Origin: Algoriphagus sanaruensis
Lineage (GTDB): Bacteria; Bacteroidota; Bacteroidia; Cytophagales; Cyclobacteriaceae
Assembly: GCF_001593605.1 (NCBI RefSeq)
Contig: NZ_CP012836.1
Span: forward strand, 3,746,001 to 3,810,000
Length of the DNA stretch: 64,000 nt
Reading direction: 5' to 3'
The notes under the pieces were generated by a model, which was not told the origin of the DNA, searched no databases, and saw only the letters and a list, made by a program, of their open reading frames with translations. The translations under genes were made by a program, and so were the position numbers. This document shows positions 18,526 to 28,022 of this stretch, in pieces; within the stretch, counting starts at the first letter, position 1, and every line of letters starts with the position of its first letter.

Positions 18526-19221
18526 GTGAAAACTTACCAACACATCTTCTTTGATCTGGACCACACCCTGTGGGACTATGATCGAAACGTAACAGAATCC
18601 CTTTCTGAACTTTATCAGATTTACGGTCTCCAAGAATTGGGAATTCCCACCTTTGAAAAATTCTTTGCATCCTTCCATGCAGTCAATTTCCAACTTTGGG
18701 ACTGGTATAACGTGGGAAAAATCGACAAGTATAACTTAAGAAAAGAACGATTCCCCCGAATATTTGAACATGCCGGGGGGAATTCTGAAGCTATTCCAGC
18801 TGCGTTTGAGGAAGACTTCATGCACCGAACTTCTTCCAAGCCCCACGTTTTCCCTTATTCAAAAGAAATCTTGACTTACCTGAAGCAGAAGTATCGAATC
18901 CATGTCATCACGAATGGGTTTAATGAGTCTCAGGCAAAAAAGATGAAATCTGCCAATTTGGATGGATACTTTGAACTTGTGGTTACCTCAGAAACTACCG
19001 GATTTAAAAAGCCTGACCCTCGAATTTTTGAATATGCCATACATCAGCTTCAAACCCAGGCGGAAGCTTGCTTGATGATTGGAGATAATCCAGCATCAGA
19101 TATCCTAGGAGCCCAACGGGCCAACATCGACCAAGTTTATTTCAACCCAGAAGGAAAAGTTATAGACCTCCAACCCACTTATGAAATCAGCCATCTCCAA
19201 GAGCTTGAACAGCTTTTGTAA
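18526..19221 (+). CDS. YjjG-family noncanonical pyrimidine nucleotidase (HAD)
   Basis: 231 residues from a GTG start eight bases after the ArsR stop. HAD motif I is FFDLDHTLWDYD (Asp nucleophile about residue 10), motif II is the Thr in HVITNGF, motif III Lys in TGFKKPDP and motif IV GDNPASDILGA. YjjG enzymes dephosphorylate damaged or non-canonical pyrimidine nucleotides such as 5-halo-dUMP, acting as house-cleaning enzymes. Co-transcription with the regulator is likely. Confidence 0.9.
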   Translation: MKTYQHIFFDLDHTLWDYDRNVTESLSELYQIYGLQELGIPTFEKFFASFHAVNFQLWDWYNVGKIDKYNLRKERFPRIFEHAGGNSEAIPAAFEEDFMHRTSSKPHVFPYSKEILTYLKQKYRIHVITNGFNESQAKKMKSANLDGYFELVVTSETTGFKKPDPRIFEYAIHQLQTQAEACLMIGDNPASDILGAQRANIDQVYFNPEGKVIDLQPTYEISHLQELEQLL

Positions 19222-19293
19222 GTGAAATCGCTACTCAAAACAGCAGGAACACTTATCTTTGGCCACTCAGAAATTAAATAAACACCAAATATC

Positions 19294-20928
19294 ATGTTAA
19301 AGGGATTTTTCAATGTACCTGCTCCTGTCAATGAGCCGGTAAAATCATATGCACCGGGAAGCCCCGAGCGAAAAGAACTCCAAGCCATGTTGGCTGAGTT
19401 GAGATCAAAGCAAATCGATGTCCCTATGTACATCGGAAGCGAAGAAGTCAGAACGGGAAATACCCGACCAATGTCTCCTCCCCATGATCATCAGCATATT
19501 CTGGGCTATTTCCATGAAGGTGATGCTTCTCATGTGGAGCAGGCAATTAACGCTGCTTTGGGAGCAAAAGAGGCCTGGGAAAATTTGGAATGGGAACAGC
19601 GAGCTGCAATTTTCTTAAAGGCCGCTGATCTTATTGCCGGTCCTTACCGAGCTAAGCTTAATGCGGCTACCATGCTTGGTCAATCCAAGAATGCATTCCA
19701 GGCAGAAATTGATTCTGCATGTGAGTTCATCGATTTCCTCAGGTTCAATGTGAAATACATGACGGAAATCTATGCGCAGCAACCTCCTGTTTCTGGAGGA
19801 GGAGTTTGGAATCGTGTCGAACAACGACCATTAGAAGGATTCGTGTTCGCTTTGACGCCATTTAACTTTACCGCGATCGCAGGCAATTTGCCAACTTCCG
19901 CAGCGATGATGGGAAATACGATCGTTTGGAAACCAGCCTATACCCAGATCTATTCAGCTCAGGTTCTGATGGAAATTTTCAAGGAAGCTGGAGTGCCAGA
20001 TGGAGTAATTAACTTGATCTATGTGGATGGGCCAGTTGCTGGAGAGGTAATCTTCAAGCATCCTGATTTTGCGGGAATTCACTTCACAGGTTCAACAGGA
20101 GTATTTCAACACATTTGGAAAACGATCGGAGAAAATATCAAGCTATATAAATCTTACCCAAGAATCGTGGGAGAAACAGGCGGAAAAGATTTTGTCCTAG
20201 CTCATAAATCCGCTGACGCAAAAGCAGTGGCTGTAGGTTTGGTTCGCGGGGCATTTGAATACCAAGGGCAAAAATGTTCCGCGGCATCTCGTGCATACAT
20301 CCCATCCAACCTTTGGGAGGATGTGAAAAAATACATGCTTGCAGATCTGGCAGACATCAAAATGGGAGGTACTGAGGACTTCACCAACTTTGTGAATGCT
20401 GTAATCGACGAGAAATCTTTCGACAAAATCGCCAAGTACATTGATAACGCCAAAGCTACTCCGGGAGTAGAGATCATCGCCGGCGGCAACTACGACAAGT
20501 CCAAAGGATACTTCATCGAGCCAACTGTTATTTTGACGCAAGACCCGATGTACACCACCATGTGCGAAGAGATCTTTGGTCCAGTGTTGACGATCTATGT
20601 GTACCACGAGGAGCATTTCGAAACGGTACTCGAACTGGTGGATCAAACTTCTCCCTACGCACTCACAGGTGCTGTATTTTCTCAAGACCGCTACGCGATC
20701 GAGCTTGCTACGCAAAAGCTGAGAAATGCAGCAGGCAACTTCTACATCAACGACAAGCCAACAGGCGCAGTGGTAGGTCAGCAGCCATTTGGTGGTGCAA
20801 GAGCTTCTGGAACCAATGACAAAGCCGGTTCTATGATCAACTTGCTTCGTTGGGTATCGCCTCGTACAATCAAGGAAACCTTTGTATCACCGAAGGATTA
20901 CCGATATCCGTTTTTAGGGAACGACTAA
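19294..20928 (+). CDS. pruA: L-glutamate gamma-semialdehyde dehydrogenase
   Basis: 544 residues, the length of the stand-alone P5C dehydrogenase (TIGR01236-like). ALDH signatures: TPFNFTAIAGNLPTSAAMMG, NTIVWKPA, HFTGSTG, GETGGKDFVLA (catalytic Glu) and QGQKCSAASRAY (catalytic Cys). The enzyme oxidises glutamate semialdehyde from proline or ornithine to glutamate with NAD+. rocD, which makes the same semialdehyde from ornithine, is also in this window (50958-52229) but in a distant unit; no proline dehydrogenase gene is nearby. Monocistronic. Confidence 0.96.
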   Translation: MLKGFFNVPAPVNEPVKSYAPGSPERKELQAMLAELRSKQIDVPMYIGSEEVRTGNTRPMSPPHDHQHILGYFHEGDASHVEQAINAALGAKEAWENLEWEQRAAIFLKAADLIAGPYRAKLNAATMLGQSKNAFQAEIDSACEFIDFLRFNVKYMTEIYAQQPPVSGGGVWNRVEQRPLEGFVFALTPFNFTAIAGNLPTSAAMMGNTIVWKPAYTQIYSAQVLMEIFKEAGVPDGVINLIYVDGPVAGEVIFKHPDFAGIHFTGSTGVFQHIWKTIGENIKLYKSYPRIVGETGGKDFVLAHKSADAKAVAVGLVRGAFEYQGQKCSAASRAYIPSNLWEDVKKYMLADLADIKMGGTEDFTNFVNAVIDEKSFDKIAKYIDNAKATPGVEIIAGGNYDKSKGYFIEPTVILTQDPMYTTMCEEIFGPVLTIYVYHEEHFETVLELVDQTSPYALTGAVFSQDRYAIELATQKLRNAAGNFYINDKPTGAVVGQQPFGGARASGTNDKAGSMINLLRWVSPRTIKETFVSPKDYRYPFLGND

Positions 20929-20958
20929 AAAGTTTCAATCATTAAATATTTTAATCAA

Positions 20959-20994
20959 AAGCCTCGGTCCGGATAACTGCCAGGATCGAGGCTT
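20959..20994 (+). terminator. Intrinsic terminator of pruA
   Basis: Twelve-base arms AAGCCTCGGTCC and GGATCGAGGCTT (one mismatch) with a T-run. Confidence 0.85.
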
Positions 20995-21006
20995 TTTTAT
21001 TAAAAA

Positions 21007-21034
21007 CGAGCGGCTGAGGAAACTCAGCCGCTCG
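21007..21034 (-). terminator. Intrinsic terminator of fabG
   Basis: Perfect 12-bp stem CGAGCGGCTGAG/CTCAGCCGCTCG with a GAAA tetraloop; on the minus strand followed by TTTTTA. To its right is a short degenerate direct repeat (GTAAATC/GTAATTC/GTAAATC). Confidence 0.75.
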
Positions 21035-21066
21035 TAAATCGTAATTCGTAAATCTAAAATTGTATA

Positions 21067-21813
21067 TTAGGTATACATTGCTCCATTCACATGAAGCACT
21101 TGTCCGGAGATGTAGGTACTCATGTCAGAGCCTAGGAATACGCAGACATCAGCAATTTCTTCTGGCTTGCCTCCACGCTTCATCGGGATAGCATCCCTCC
21201 AACCTTGTACAGTCTTCTCATCAAGCACATCGGTCATTTCTGTCTCGATAAATCCAGGAGCTACGGCATTGCATCGGATATTTCTAGAACCCAATTCCAA
21301 GGCTACTGACTTAGTGAAGCCGATGATTCCAGCTTTGGAAGCTGCATAGTTGGCCTGACCAGCATTCCCTTTAGCACCAACCACGGAGGTCATGTTGATA
21401 ATGGAACCAGACTTGGCTTTCATCATGGTACGGGTAGCCGCTTTCACGGTGTTGAAGCATGATTTCAAGTTGACATTCATGATTTCGTCCCAAGATTCCT
21501 CGGTCATCCGCATGAGTAGATTGTCGCGGGTGATCCCTGCATTATTGATCAAGATATCCAACCCTCCAAAGTCTGCTACGACAGCGTTAACCAATTCTTC
21601 GGCAGCCTTGAAATCTGATGCATCAGAACGATACCCTTTCGCCTTTACACCAAATGCAGCAAGCTCAGCTTCAAGCGCTTGACCTTTTTCTACACTAGAC
21701 AAATAAGTAAAGGCTACGTTTGCGCCTTCCTGTGCATATTTAATGGCAATTGCCCGACCGATTCCTTTTGAGGCTCCAGTCACTATGGCAGTTTTTCCTG
21801 AAAGTAATCCCAT
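21067..21813 (-). CDS. fabG: 3-oxoacyl-[acyl-carrier-protein] reductase
   Basis: 248 residues from ATG at 21813 ([20 protein letters not shown]). SDR features: TGASKGIG cofactor loop, LINNAGIT, catalytic Ser in MTSVVGAKG and YAASKAG (Tyr/Lys). Ending [21 protein letters not shown] is typical of FabG, which reduces beta-ketoacyl-ACP with NADPH in fatty-acid elongation. It is alone, away from other fab genes, so a paralogous SDR with another substrate is possible but the match over the whole length favours FabG. Confidence 0.92.
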   Translation of the reverse strand: MGLLSGKTAIVTGASKGIGRAIAIKYAQEGANVAFTYLSSVEKGQALEAELAAFGVKAKGYRSDASDFKAAEELVNAVVADFGGLDILINNAGITRDNLLMRMTEESWDEIMNVNLKSCFNTVKAATRTMMKAKSGSIINMTSVVGAKGNAGQANYAASKAGIIGFTKSVALELGSRNIRCNAVAPGFIETEMTDVLDEKTVQGWRDAIPMKRGGKPEEIADVCVFLGSDMSTYISGQVLHVNGAMYT

Positions 21814-21836
21814 GAAGATCAAAATTTAATTTTGGC

Positions 21837-21844
21837 CAAAAGTA
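21837..21844 (-). promoter_or_regulatory. -7 promoter box of fabG
   Basis: Minus-strand TACTTTTG matches TAnnTTTG, 23 bases before the ATG. A -33 TTTG is not clear. Confidence 0.5.
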
Positions 21845-22062
21845 GAAAAAAAAGCGGGGACTTCAGTTTTTGAATTGCTAGCGAATGTGTTTTGACTGAA
21901 AGACAGGAGGATAAATCAACAAACTCCCAAATCTCAAAAAAGCATTTGGCTTTTGACAGATTTACAAAATTTTCAATGCTTCGCTACAAATAATTCATTT
22001 ATACCTCCATTTGACTCCAATTTCCTCATCCGAATCTGATTTTTTTCTGAACTCAAAAGACC

Positions 22063-22070
22063 TATTTTTG
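22063..22070 (+). promoter_or_regulatory. -7 promoter box of lpdA
   Basis: TATTTTTG matches TAnnTTTG, 34 bases before the ATG. The rest of the 290-base divergent region between fabG and lpdA holds no gene that I can see. Confidence 0.55.
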
Positions 22071-22104
22071 CAGAGTTTCATTTGTAATCAAACCCATTTT
22101 AAAT

Positions 22105-23502
22105 ATGTCTTCGACAAAATTTGACTTGATCGTGTTGGGTAGCGGACCAGGAGGATACGTAGCGGCGATTCGCGCATCTCAACTCGGATTGAAAACGGCC
22201 ATTGTGGAAGCTGCCGAACTTGGTGGCATTTGCCTCAACTGGGGATGTATCCCAACCAAGGCCTTGCTGAAAAGTGCACAGGTTTTTGAATACATCAGCC
22301 ATGCCAATGACTACGGTATTTCAGTACAAGGTGCCGAGGCAGATTTTGCCGGAATGGTGAAAAGAAGCCGAGGAGTTGCTGATGGCATGAGCAAAGGCGT
22401 GCAGTTTTTGATGAAGAAAAACAAGATCGAGATCATTGCAGGATGGGGTAAAGTTCAGCCAGGCAAGAAAGTCGAAGTCACAGATGCAGAAGGCAAAAAG
22501 TCAGTAATTGCTGCGGAGAGCATCATCATTGCTACGGGTGCTCGATCTCGCGAATTGCCTTCGATGAAAATTGACGACAAAAAAATCATCGGCTATAGAA
22601 AGGCAATGACCTTGGAAAAGCAACCTAAGAAAATGGTGGTTGTAGGGTCAGGAGCAATCGGAGTTGAATTTGCCTATTTCTATAACTCTATCGGTACGGA
22701 AGTGACCATTGTCGAATTCATGGACAGAATCGTACCTGTGGAAGACGAAGAAGTATCAAAAGCTTTAGAGAAAATCTACAAGAAGTCTGGCATGAAGATT
22801 ATGACTTCGTCCGAAGTAACAGGAGTAGACACTTCTGGCGAGGGCTGTAAAGTGACCGTAAAAACTTCCAAAGGCGAAGAAATTCTCGAGTGCGATGTGG
22901 TACTTTCTGCAGCAGGAGTGGTTTCAAACCTTGAAAATATCGGTTTGGAAGATGTTGGAATCCTTGTGGACAAAGGCAAAATCCAAGTCAACGAATACTA
23001 TCAAACCAATATGCCGGGCTACTATGCTATCGGTGATGTAGTCCCTGGGCCAGCTTTGGCGCACGTAGCTTCTGCGGAAGGTATTATCTGCGTAGAGAAA
23101 ATCGCAGGTCATCATCCAGAACCATTGGATTATGGTAATATTCCTGGCTGTACCTATTGTTCTCCTGAAATCGCTTCAGTGGGAATGACTGAAGCCAAGG
23201 CAAAAGCTGCTGGTTACGAAGTAAGGGTAGGAAAATTCCCATTCTCCGCTTCTGGTAAAGCTTCTGCTGCTGGAGCAAAAGACGGATTCGTAAAATTGGT
23301 ATTTGACAAAAAATATGGAGAGCTTCTTGGCGCGCACATGATTGGAGCCAATGTAACCGAAATGATCGCTGAGATCGTTGCCATCCGCAAGCTGGAAACA
23401 ACCGGTCACGAATTGATCAAGACGGTACACCCTCACCCAACCATGTCTGAGGCAGTGATGGAAGCTGCAGCTGCAGCTTACGATGAGGTAATTCACCTTT
23501 GA
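22105..23502 (+). CDS. lpdA: Dihydrolipoyl dehydrogenase
   Basis: 465 residues. FAD site LIVLGSGPGGYVAAIRA, redox disulfide GGICLNWGCIPTKALL (two Cys), NAD site VVGSGAIGVEFAYFY, second FAD motif YYAIGDVVPGPALAHVA and the C-terminal active-site HPHPTMSEAVMEA of the partner subunit. It reoxidises lipoyl groups of the 2-oxoacid dehydrogenase complexes or the glycine cleavage system. No E1/E2 gene is adjacent. Monocistronic with its own promoter and terminator. Confidence 0.96.
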   Translation: MSSTKFDLIVLGSGPGGYVAAIRASQLGLKTAIVEAAELGGICLNWGCIPTKALLKSAQVFEYISHANDYGISVQGAEADFAGMVKRSRGVADGMSKGVQFLMKKNKIEIIAGWGKVQPGKKVEVTDAEGKKSVIAAESIIIATGARSRELPSMKIDDKKIIGYRKAMTLEKQPKKMVVVGSGAIGVEFAYFYNSIGTEVTIVEFMDRIVPVEDEEVSKALEKIYKKSGMKIMTSSEVTGVDTSGEGCKVTVKTSKGEEILECDVVLSAAGVVSNLENIGLEDVGILVDKGKIQVNEYYQTNMPGYYAIGDVVPGPALAHVASAEGIICVEKIAGHHPEPLDYGNIPGCTYCSPEIASVGMTEAKAKAAGYEVRVGKFPFSASGKASAAGAKDGFVKLVFDKKYGELLGAHMIGANVTEMIAEIVAIRKLETTGHELIKTVHPHPTMSEAVMEAAAAAYDEVIHL

Positions 23503-23524
23503 TCCAAAATCGATAAGAAAATAG

Positions 23525-23551
23525 CACCGGGCTCAAACATTTGGCCCGGTG
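23525..23551 (+). terminator. Intrinsic terminator of lpdA
   Basis: Stem CACCGGGC/GCCCGGTG followed by TTTTATTTTT. Confidence 0.85.
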
Positions 23552-23590
23552 TTTTATTTTTAAGACATTACTACTCCAACCGACCGACTT

Positions 23591-24124
23591 TTGCAGGAAG
23601 AAGAAATCATAGCCGGGCTACGAGCCCGAGACCGAAAAACTACCGAGTATCTTTATGAAAAGTACTCGAGAGCATTGTTTGCCGTTATTAGTCGAATCAT
23701 TCTAGATTCTGACATTGCCGAAGAGGTTTTTCACGATGCCTTTATCAAAATCACTCGAAAAATCGATTCCTACGAAGAATCCAAAGGACGGCTATACACA
23801 TGGATGGCAAATATTTGCCGAAATTCCGCCATTGATAAACTCCGCTCCAAAGAAATTTCCCAAACCACTAAGACCAATACCATCGATGACTTCGTATTTG
23901 GTCTGGAGAGTCAATCGGGAACGATGGAGCAAATAGAAGGAATAGGCGTAAGGGAGTTGATGAACCAGCTCAATGAAGATCAACGATTTATCATCGAGTA
24001 CATTTACTTCCAAGGGTACACCCACTCGGAAGTCTCGGAAGAGTTTGACATCCCACTGGGCACTGTCAAATCCCGAGTCAGAGCAGCATTGCAAGTATTA
24101 AAAAAGAACTTAGAAAAAATTTAG
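23591..24124 (+). CDS. ECF-type RNA polymerase sigma factor
   Basis: 177 residues from a TTG start (QEEEIIAGLRARDRK follows); no ATG exists before the first conserved residues. Region 2 is seen in YLYEKYSRALFAVISRII and GRLYTWMANICRNSAIDKLR (about 75-95), region 4 in LNEDQRFIIEYIYFQGYTHS and the helix-turn-helix EVSEEFDIPLGTVKSRVRAA. It directs RNA polymerase to a small regulon. The gene after it, two bases away, is a membrane-anchored anti-sigma factor, so the pair is almost certainly a sensing unit. Confidence 0.92.
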   Translation: MQEEEIIAGLRARDRKTTEYLYEKYSRALFAVISRIILDSDIAEEVFHDAFIKITRKIDSYEESKGRLYTWMANICRNSAIDKLRSKEISQTTKTNTIDDFVFGLESQSGTMEQIEGIGVRELMNQLNEDQRFIIEYIYFQGYTHSEVSEEFDIPLGTVKSRVRAALQVLKKNLEKI

Positions 24125-24125
24125 C

Positions 24126-24959
24126 GTGAACATCCAAGAATACATCGAATCAGGCAAACTGGAGCTCTTCCTACTCGGAGAGCTGACCGAGCGTGAGCGA
24201 GAGGAAGTGATCGCTATGGCCAAAGCCCATCCACAAATCCAGGAAGAACTGGATGCGCTGGAACAGTCTATGTTTGCCTTTGATGAGTTGACAGGAAAAA
24301 AACCTTCCCCTCAACTCAAGGAAAAAATCTTTGCTTCCCTTGAGGAAGAGTTTAGAAAGGAGGAAGCACCGAAAGCAGCCCATGCGCCTAGTCCTGCTCC
24401 TAAAGAACCCAAAGTGGTCAAACTCACCCCTTGGAAACCTTTTGCGGTTGCAGCGTCTTTGGTGGCCGTTTTGGCAAGTGCAGCGGCGATCTACTTCGCA
24501 GGTAAATTCTATGAGACAGATCAGAAATTCACTGCGCTTCTCCAAGATCAGCAGGTGCTGGCGGATAATCTGAATCAAGTCAAGCTACAATACGAAGAAA
24601 CCGATAATCGACTCGACCGATTGGTGGCCGGTGATTTCCGTAGAGTGGAGATGAAAGGGGAGGCTCTTCCTATGCAGAAAGACGCCAAAGTGGATGTCTT
24701 TTGGGATCAAAAAGCCCAAGAAGTCTTTGTTGCGGTTAATAATTTGAATTCACTGACCGCTGAATTTGACTACCAGCTTTGGGCGATTGGGAAAGATGGC
24801 CCTGTTGGTATTGGCCTCGTGAATCCCGGAGAAAAATTCACCTTGCAGCAAATGCAAGCGGTAGCAGAAGCTGGTGCTTTTGCCATCACCATCGAGCCGA
24901 AGGGCGGGTCAAAAGCTCCTACACTGGACAAATTGGTTGTACTGGGAGAAGTTGCCTAA
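24126..24959 (+). CDS. Membrane anti-sigma factor (RskA-like)
   Basis: 277 residues from a GTG start. The N-terminal zinc-free anti-sigma region is ESGKLELFLLGELTEREREE with no HxxxCxxC motif. A Pro/Lys linker leads to one transmembrane segment (PFAVAASLVAVLASAAAIYFAG, about 105-125) and the periplasmic RskA domain ends GAFAITIEPKGGSKAP. A coiled coil (QVLADNLNQVKLQYEETDNRLDRL) separates the membrane segment from that domain. It should hold the upstream sigma factor at the membrane until a signal releases it. Confidence 0.88.
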   Translation: MNIQEYIESGKLELFLLGELTEREREEVIAMAKAHPQIQEELDALEQSMFAFDELTGKKPSPQLKEKIFASLEEEFRKEEAPKAAHAPSPAPKEPKVVKLTPWKPFAVAASLVAVLASAAAIYFAGKFYETDQKFTALLQDQQVLADNLNQVKLQYEETDNRLDRLVAGDFRRVEMKGEALPMQKDAKVDVFWDQKAQEVFVAVNNLNSLTAEFDYQLWAIGKDGPVGIGLVNPGEKFTLQQMQAVAEAGAFAITIEPKGGSKAPTLDKLVVLGEVA

Positions 24960-24981
24960 TCCCATTTTAATCAAGAATGCA

Positions 24982-25007
24982 AAGCCTGCTCTTTGAAGAG
25001 CAGGCTT
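24982..25007 (+). terminator. Intrinsic terminator of the sigma/anti-sigma operon
   Basis: Perfect 12-bp stem AAGCCTGCTCTT/AAGAGCAGGCTT with a 2-base loop and seven T. Confidence 0.88.
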
Positions 25008-25058
25008 TTTTTATGCCTTTTGCTAAACTTACCTTTGCTAAAAGTACTTATCCTATCT

Positions 25059-25505
25059 ATGGAACTCCAACTCTCCACTCCTGCCCTGCTTTTTTCAGCC
25101 ATCACCTTGTTGATGCTGGCATTCACCAACCGATTTTTGGCGATTGCTACTCTGATCCGTGGCCTGCATAAAAATTACCTGAAGGATCCCGATCAGGAAA
25201 TCATCGTGGAGCAGATTCACAACCTTCGGCGCAGGCTGACACTTATCAAAAACATGCAGCTTTTTGGAGTTTTCAGCTTTTTACTCTGCGTAATTTGTAT
25301 GTATTTGCTATTCCAAGGCTATACTTCCGCTGCTAATTGGGTGTTTGTGATCAGTATGCTTTCCTTGCTGATTTCGCTTGGAATTTCGCTGGTTGAAATT
25401 CAGATTTCTACCAAGGCACTCAACCTAGAACTTTCAGATATGGAAGACATCTTCGAAAAGCGGAAAAGCAGCCTAGACCTTTTCTTCAAAAAAGACGACA
25501 AGTAA
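25059..25505 (+). CDS. DUF2721 family membrane protein
   Basis: 148 residues from the ATG at 25059; the longer frame from 24993 lies inside the terminator tail. Three hydrophobic segments are visible: [36 protein letters not shown] and [18 protein letters not shown], with the conserved [10 protein letters not shown] and [12 protein letters not shown] between. This is the DUF2721 pattern; no function is known. Ends with a charged helix. Five bases precede the threonine aldolase start, so the two may be co-transcribed. Confidence 0.8.
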   Translation: MELQLSTPALLFSAITLLMLAFTNRFLAIATLIRGLHKNYLKDPDQEIIVEQIHNLRRRLTLIKNMQLFGVFSFLLCVICMYLLFQGYTSAANWVFVISMLSLLISLGISLVEIQISTKALNLELSDMEDIFEKRKSSLDLFFKKDDK

Positions 25506-25510
25506 CCACC

Positions 25511-26524
25511 ATGCTGATTGATTTAAGAAGTGATACCGTGACCCGGCCTACTCCGGGGATGAAAGAGGCCATGTTTTCAGCCCCAGTGGGCGATGACGTA
25601 TTTGGAGAGGACCCAACTGTCAATGCCCTGGAGGAGAAAATCGCGAACCTATTTGGCATGGAAGCGGCACTTTTCTGCCCATCAGGAACCATGACCAATC
25701 AGATTGCGATTCGGCTTCATACCGGACCTCAACGAGAGGTGATCTGTCATCAGTATTCCCACATTTACCTGTATGAAGGCGGAGGCATCATGGCCAATTC
25801 GCTTGCTTCGGTCAAGTTGTTGACTGGAGATTTAGGAAAAATCACCGCAGCTCAGGTCGCCGAATCCATCAATCCTGATGATGTGCATGCGCCTGAGACG
25901 ACCTTGGTTTCTTTGGAAAACACGATGAACAAAGGTGGAGGAAGTATTTATACCTTGGAAGAAATCAAGCCGATTCATTCGCTTTGTAAGGAAAAAGGCA
26001 TCAAGCTTCACCTCGATGGGGCCCGCCTTTTCAACGCTTTGGTGGAAACGGGAGAAAGTCCTGCCGATTGGGGGGCACATTTTGATACGATCTCGATCTG
26101 CCTGAGTAAAGGTTTGGGTTGTCCTATTGGGTCAGTTCTTCTCGGATCAAAAGTGGATATCAAGCGAGCCAGAAAAGTCCGAAAAGTATTCGGAGGAGGC
26201 ATGCGACAGGCAGGATTCTTGGCTGCTGCTGGAATTTATGCCTTGGATCATCACGTGGAAAGGCTTAAGGAGGATCATTCAAGAGCGCGTACCTTAGGTG
26301 AAATGCTCAGCAAACTGCCTGTGGTATCGGAGATTTTCCCAGTATCCACCAACATCGTCATTGCACGATTGGAAGGCACCACTCCTGAAGAATTCATGAA
26401 AAAACTTGCCGAGCAAGATATTAAGTCGGTCAAATTTGGAAAAGACTTGGTTCGATTCGTGACTCACTTGGATTTTGGAGACGAGCACTTGGAAGAGTTT
26501 GGGAGAAGAATTGGGAAAATTTAA
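25511..26524 (+). CDS. Low-specificity threonine aldolase
   Basis: 337 residues. PLP fold type I of the beta-eliminating-lyase family: [51 protein letters not shown] and the PLP lysine in [14 protein letters not shown] (about 202). The enzyme cleaves threonine or allo-threonine to glycine and acetaldehyde. LtaE-type length and order. It follows DUF2721 by five bases. Confidence 0.92.
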   Translation: MLIDLRSDTVTRPTPGMKEAMFSAPVGDDVFGEDPTVNALEEKIANLFGMEAALFCPSGTMTNQIAIRLHTGPQREVICHQYSHIYLYEGGGIMANSLASVKLLTGDLGKITAAQVAESINPDDVHAPETTLVSLENTMNKGGGSIYTLEEIKPIHSLCKEKGIKLHLDGARLFNALVETGESPADWGAHFDTISICLSKGLGCPIGSVLLGSKVDIKRARKVRKVFGGGMRQAGFLAAAGIYALDHHVERLKEDHSRARTLGEMLSKLPVVSEIFPVSTNIVIARLEGTTPEEFMKKLAEQDIKSVKFGKDLVRFVTHLDFGDEHLEEFGRRIGKI

Positions 26525-26619
26525 GACACAAGATTCTAGACACTAGACATTAGATTTATCTTATATTTTCTCCATGCTTGAGTCTAGCTTCTAATTTCTA
26601 TTGTCTTGATACTGAAAAA
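26525..26619. repeat. Degenerate AGAC/TAGA repeat, inverted arrangement
   Basis: The gap holds a degenerate tract (AGACAC, AGATTCTAGACACTAGACA) and, further right, its approximate inverse (GAGTCTAGCTTCTAATTTC, TATTGTCTTGA). The same style of repeat appears near 27890 and in the rRNA spacer near 62215. No coding potential. Confidence 0.5.
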
Positions 26620-27882
26620 ATGAACCCCACTCCCTTAGCCGAACGCATGCGCCCTACCCGATTGGAAGATCTTATCGGACAGGAGCATTTGTCTGCACCT
26701 TCTTCCTTTTTGTATAAGGCCATCAAGTCGGGAAATGTGCCTTCGCTCATTCTTTGGGGACCTCCTGGCGTTGGAAAGACAACCATTGCCAACATCATTG
26801 CCAATGAAATCAAGGTACCTTTTTACACCTTGAGTGCAATCAGTTCAGGAGTCAAAGACATCCGAGAAGTCATTGATAAGGCCAAGTTTCAGCGGGGCAC
26901 AGTCTTATTTATTGACGAAATTCACCGCTTCAACAAATCCCAACAGGATGCGCTTTTGGGAGCGGTGGAAAAAGGAATCATCCGGCTCATTGGGGCTACC
27001 ACTGAAAATCCCTCTTTCGAAGTCAACTCGGCACTACTTTCCCGCTGCCAGGTATTTACACTAAATCCATTGGGACGAGCCGAAATGGAGGCGATGATGA
27101 AGCAGGCTTTAGAGAAAGATCTGGACCTGAAAAAAATTGAAGTTCAGCTTCAAGAAACCGATGCATTGCTTCGGATTTCTGGTGGAGACGGACGAAAACT
27201 CCTCAACCTACTGGAAATCGTCATCGACGGGATAAACGAAAATCCCTGCCTAATCACAGATGAGCGGGTGATGCAGATCGCCCAGCAGAAAGTCGCGCTA
27301 TACGACAAATCTGGCGAACAGCATTACGATATCATTTCAGCATTCATTAAATCTATCCGTGGCTCCGACCCCAATGCTGCCGTGTATTGGCTGGCAAGAA
27401 TGATCGAGGGTGGTGAAGATGTGAAGTTTATTGCCCGAAGGCTGGTAATTTTGGCTTCGGAAGATATCGGTAATGCCAATCCGAACGCCTTACTTTTAGC
27501 CACCAACTGCTTTGAGGCGGTAAAAATCATTGGCTATCCTGAGTCTCGGATTATCCTTTCTCAATGTGTGACCTATTTGGCGAGTTCGCCCAAAAGCAAT
27601 GCTTCCTACCTAGCCATCAACCAGGCCCAAGCTTTGGTCAAAGAAACGGGGAACCTATCTGTACCGCTTCACCTCCGAAATGCACCAACCAAGCTGATGA
27701 AGGATTTGAACTACGGAAAAGCCTATAAATATTCCCATGACTTTCCGGGCAACTTTGTCGAGCAAGAGTTTTTGCCCGATGAAATCAAAGGCACCAAACT
27801 CTACGAACCTGGGGAAAATGCCCGAGAGAATGAGTTGAGGAAGTATTTGTCAGGAAAATGGAAAGGGAAGTATGGGTATTGA
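26620..27882 (+). CDS. rarA: Replication-associated recombination protein A (MgsA/RarA AAA ATPase)
   Basis: 420 residues from ATG 26620 (MNPTPLAERMRPTRLEDLIG); a TTG/GTG-type extension upstream lies in the repeat. AAA core: WGPPGVGKTTIANI (Walker A), LFIDEIHRFNKSQQD (Walker B), GATTENPSFEVNSALLSRCQVF (sensor 1 and arginine finger) and a C-terminal tetramer domain (DPNAAVYWLARMIEGGEDVKF). RarA acts at stalled replication forks together with RecA, SSB and clamp-loader proteins. Full length. Confidence 0.95.
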   Translation: MNPTPLAERMRPTRLEDLIGQEHLSAPSSFLYKAIKSGNVPSLILWGPPGVGKTTIANIIANEIKVPFYTLSAISSGVKDIREVIDKAKFQRGTVLFIDEIHRFNKSQQDALLGAVEKGIIRLIGATTENPSFEVNSALLSRCQVFTLNPLGRAEMEAMMKQALEKDLDLKKIEVQLQETDALLRISGGDGRKLLNLLEIVIDGINENPCLITDERVMQIAQQKVALYDKSGEQHYDIISAFIKSIRGSDPNAAVYWLARMIEGGEDVKFIARRLVILASEDIGNANPNALLLATNCFEAVKIIGYPESRIILSQCVTYLASSPKSNASYLAINQAQALVKETGNLSVPLHLRNAPTKLMKDLNYGKAYKYSHDFPGNFVEQEFLPDEIKGTKLYEPGENARENELRKYLSGKWKGKYGY

Positions 27883-27887
27883 AAAGC

Positions 27888-27935
27888 TGTAAGACCAAAG
27901 ACGGAAGACCGAAGATTGAAAACACAAATTGTAGT
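27888..27935. repeat. Degenerate AGACC/GAAGA repeat
   Basis: Tract with AAGACCAAAGACGGAAGACC and GAAGATTGAAAAC. It is the second copy of the repeat style at 26525 and matches the rRNA-spacer tract at 62212-62246 (inverse orientation). The following 50 bases repeat ATCTGCGGAAA twice. No gene. Confidence 0.45.
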
Positions 27936-27993
27936 AGGATAAAAATCTGCGGAAATCTGTTTCCTTTTCTGTATCAATCTGCGGAAAATAAAA

Positions 27994-28017
27994 AAGCCTC
28001 AGATTTTTCAGAGGCTT
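27994..28017 (-). terminator. Intrinsic terminator, unit 1
   Basis: Imperfect stem AAGCCTCAGA/TCAGAGGCTT with TTTT loop; T-run on the minus strand. It is the first of three copies at exact 387-base spacing (27994, 28381, 28768). Confidence 0.75.
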
Positions 28018-28022
28018 GATGT

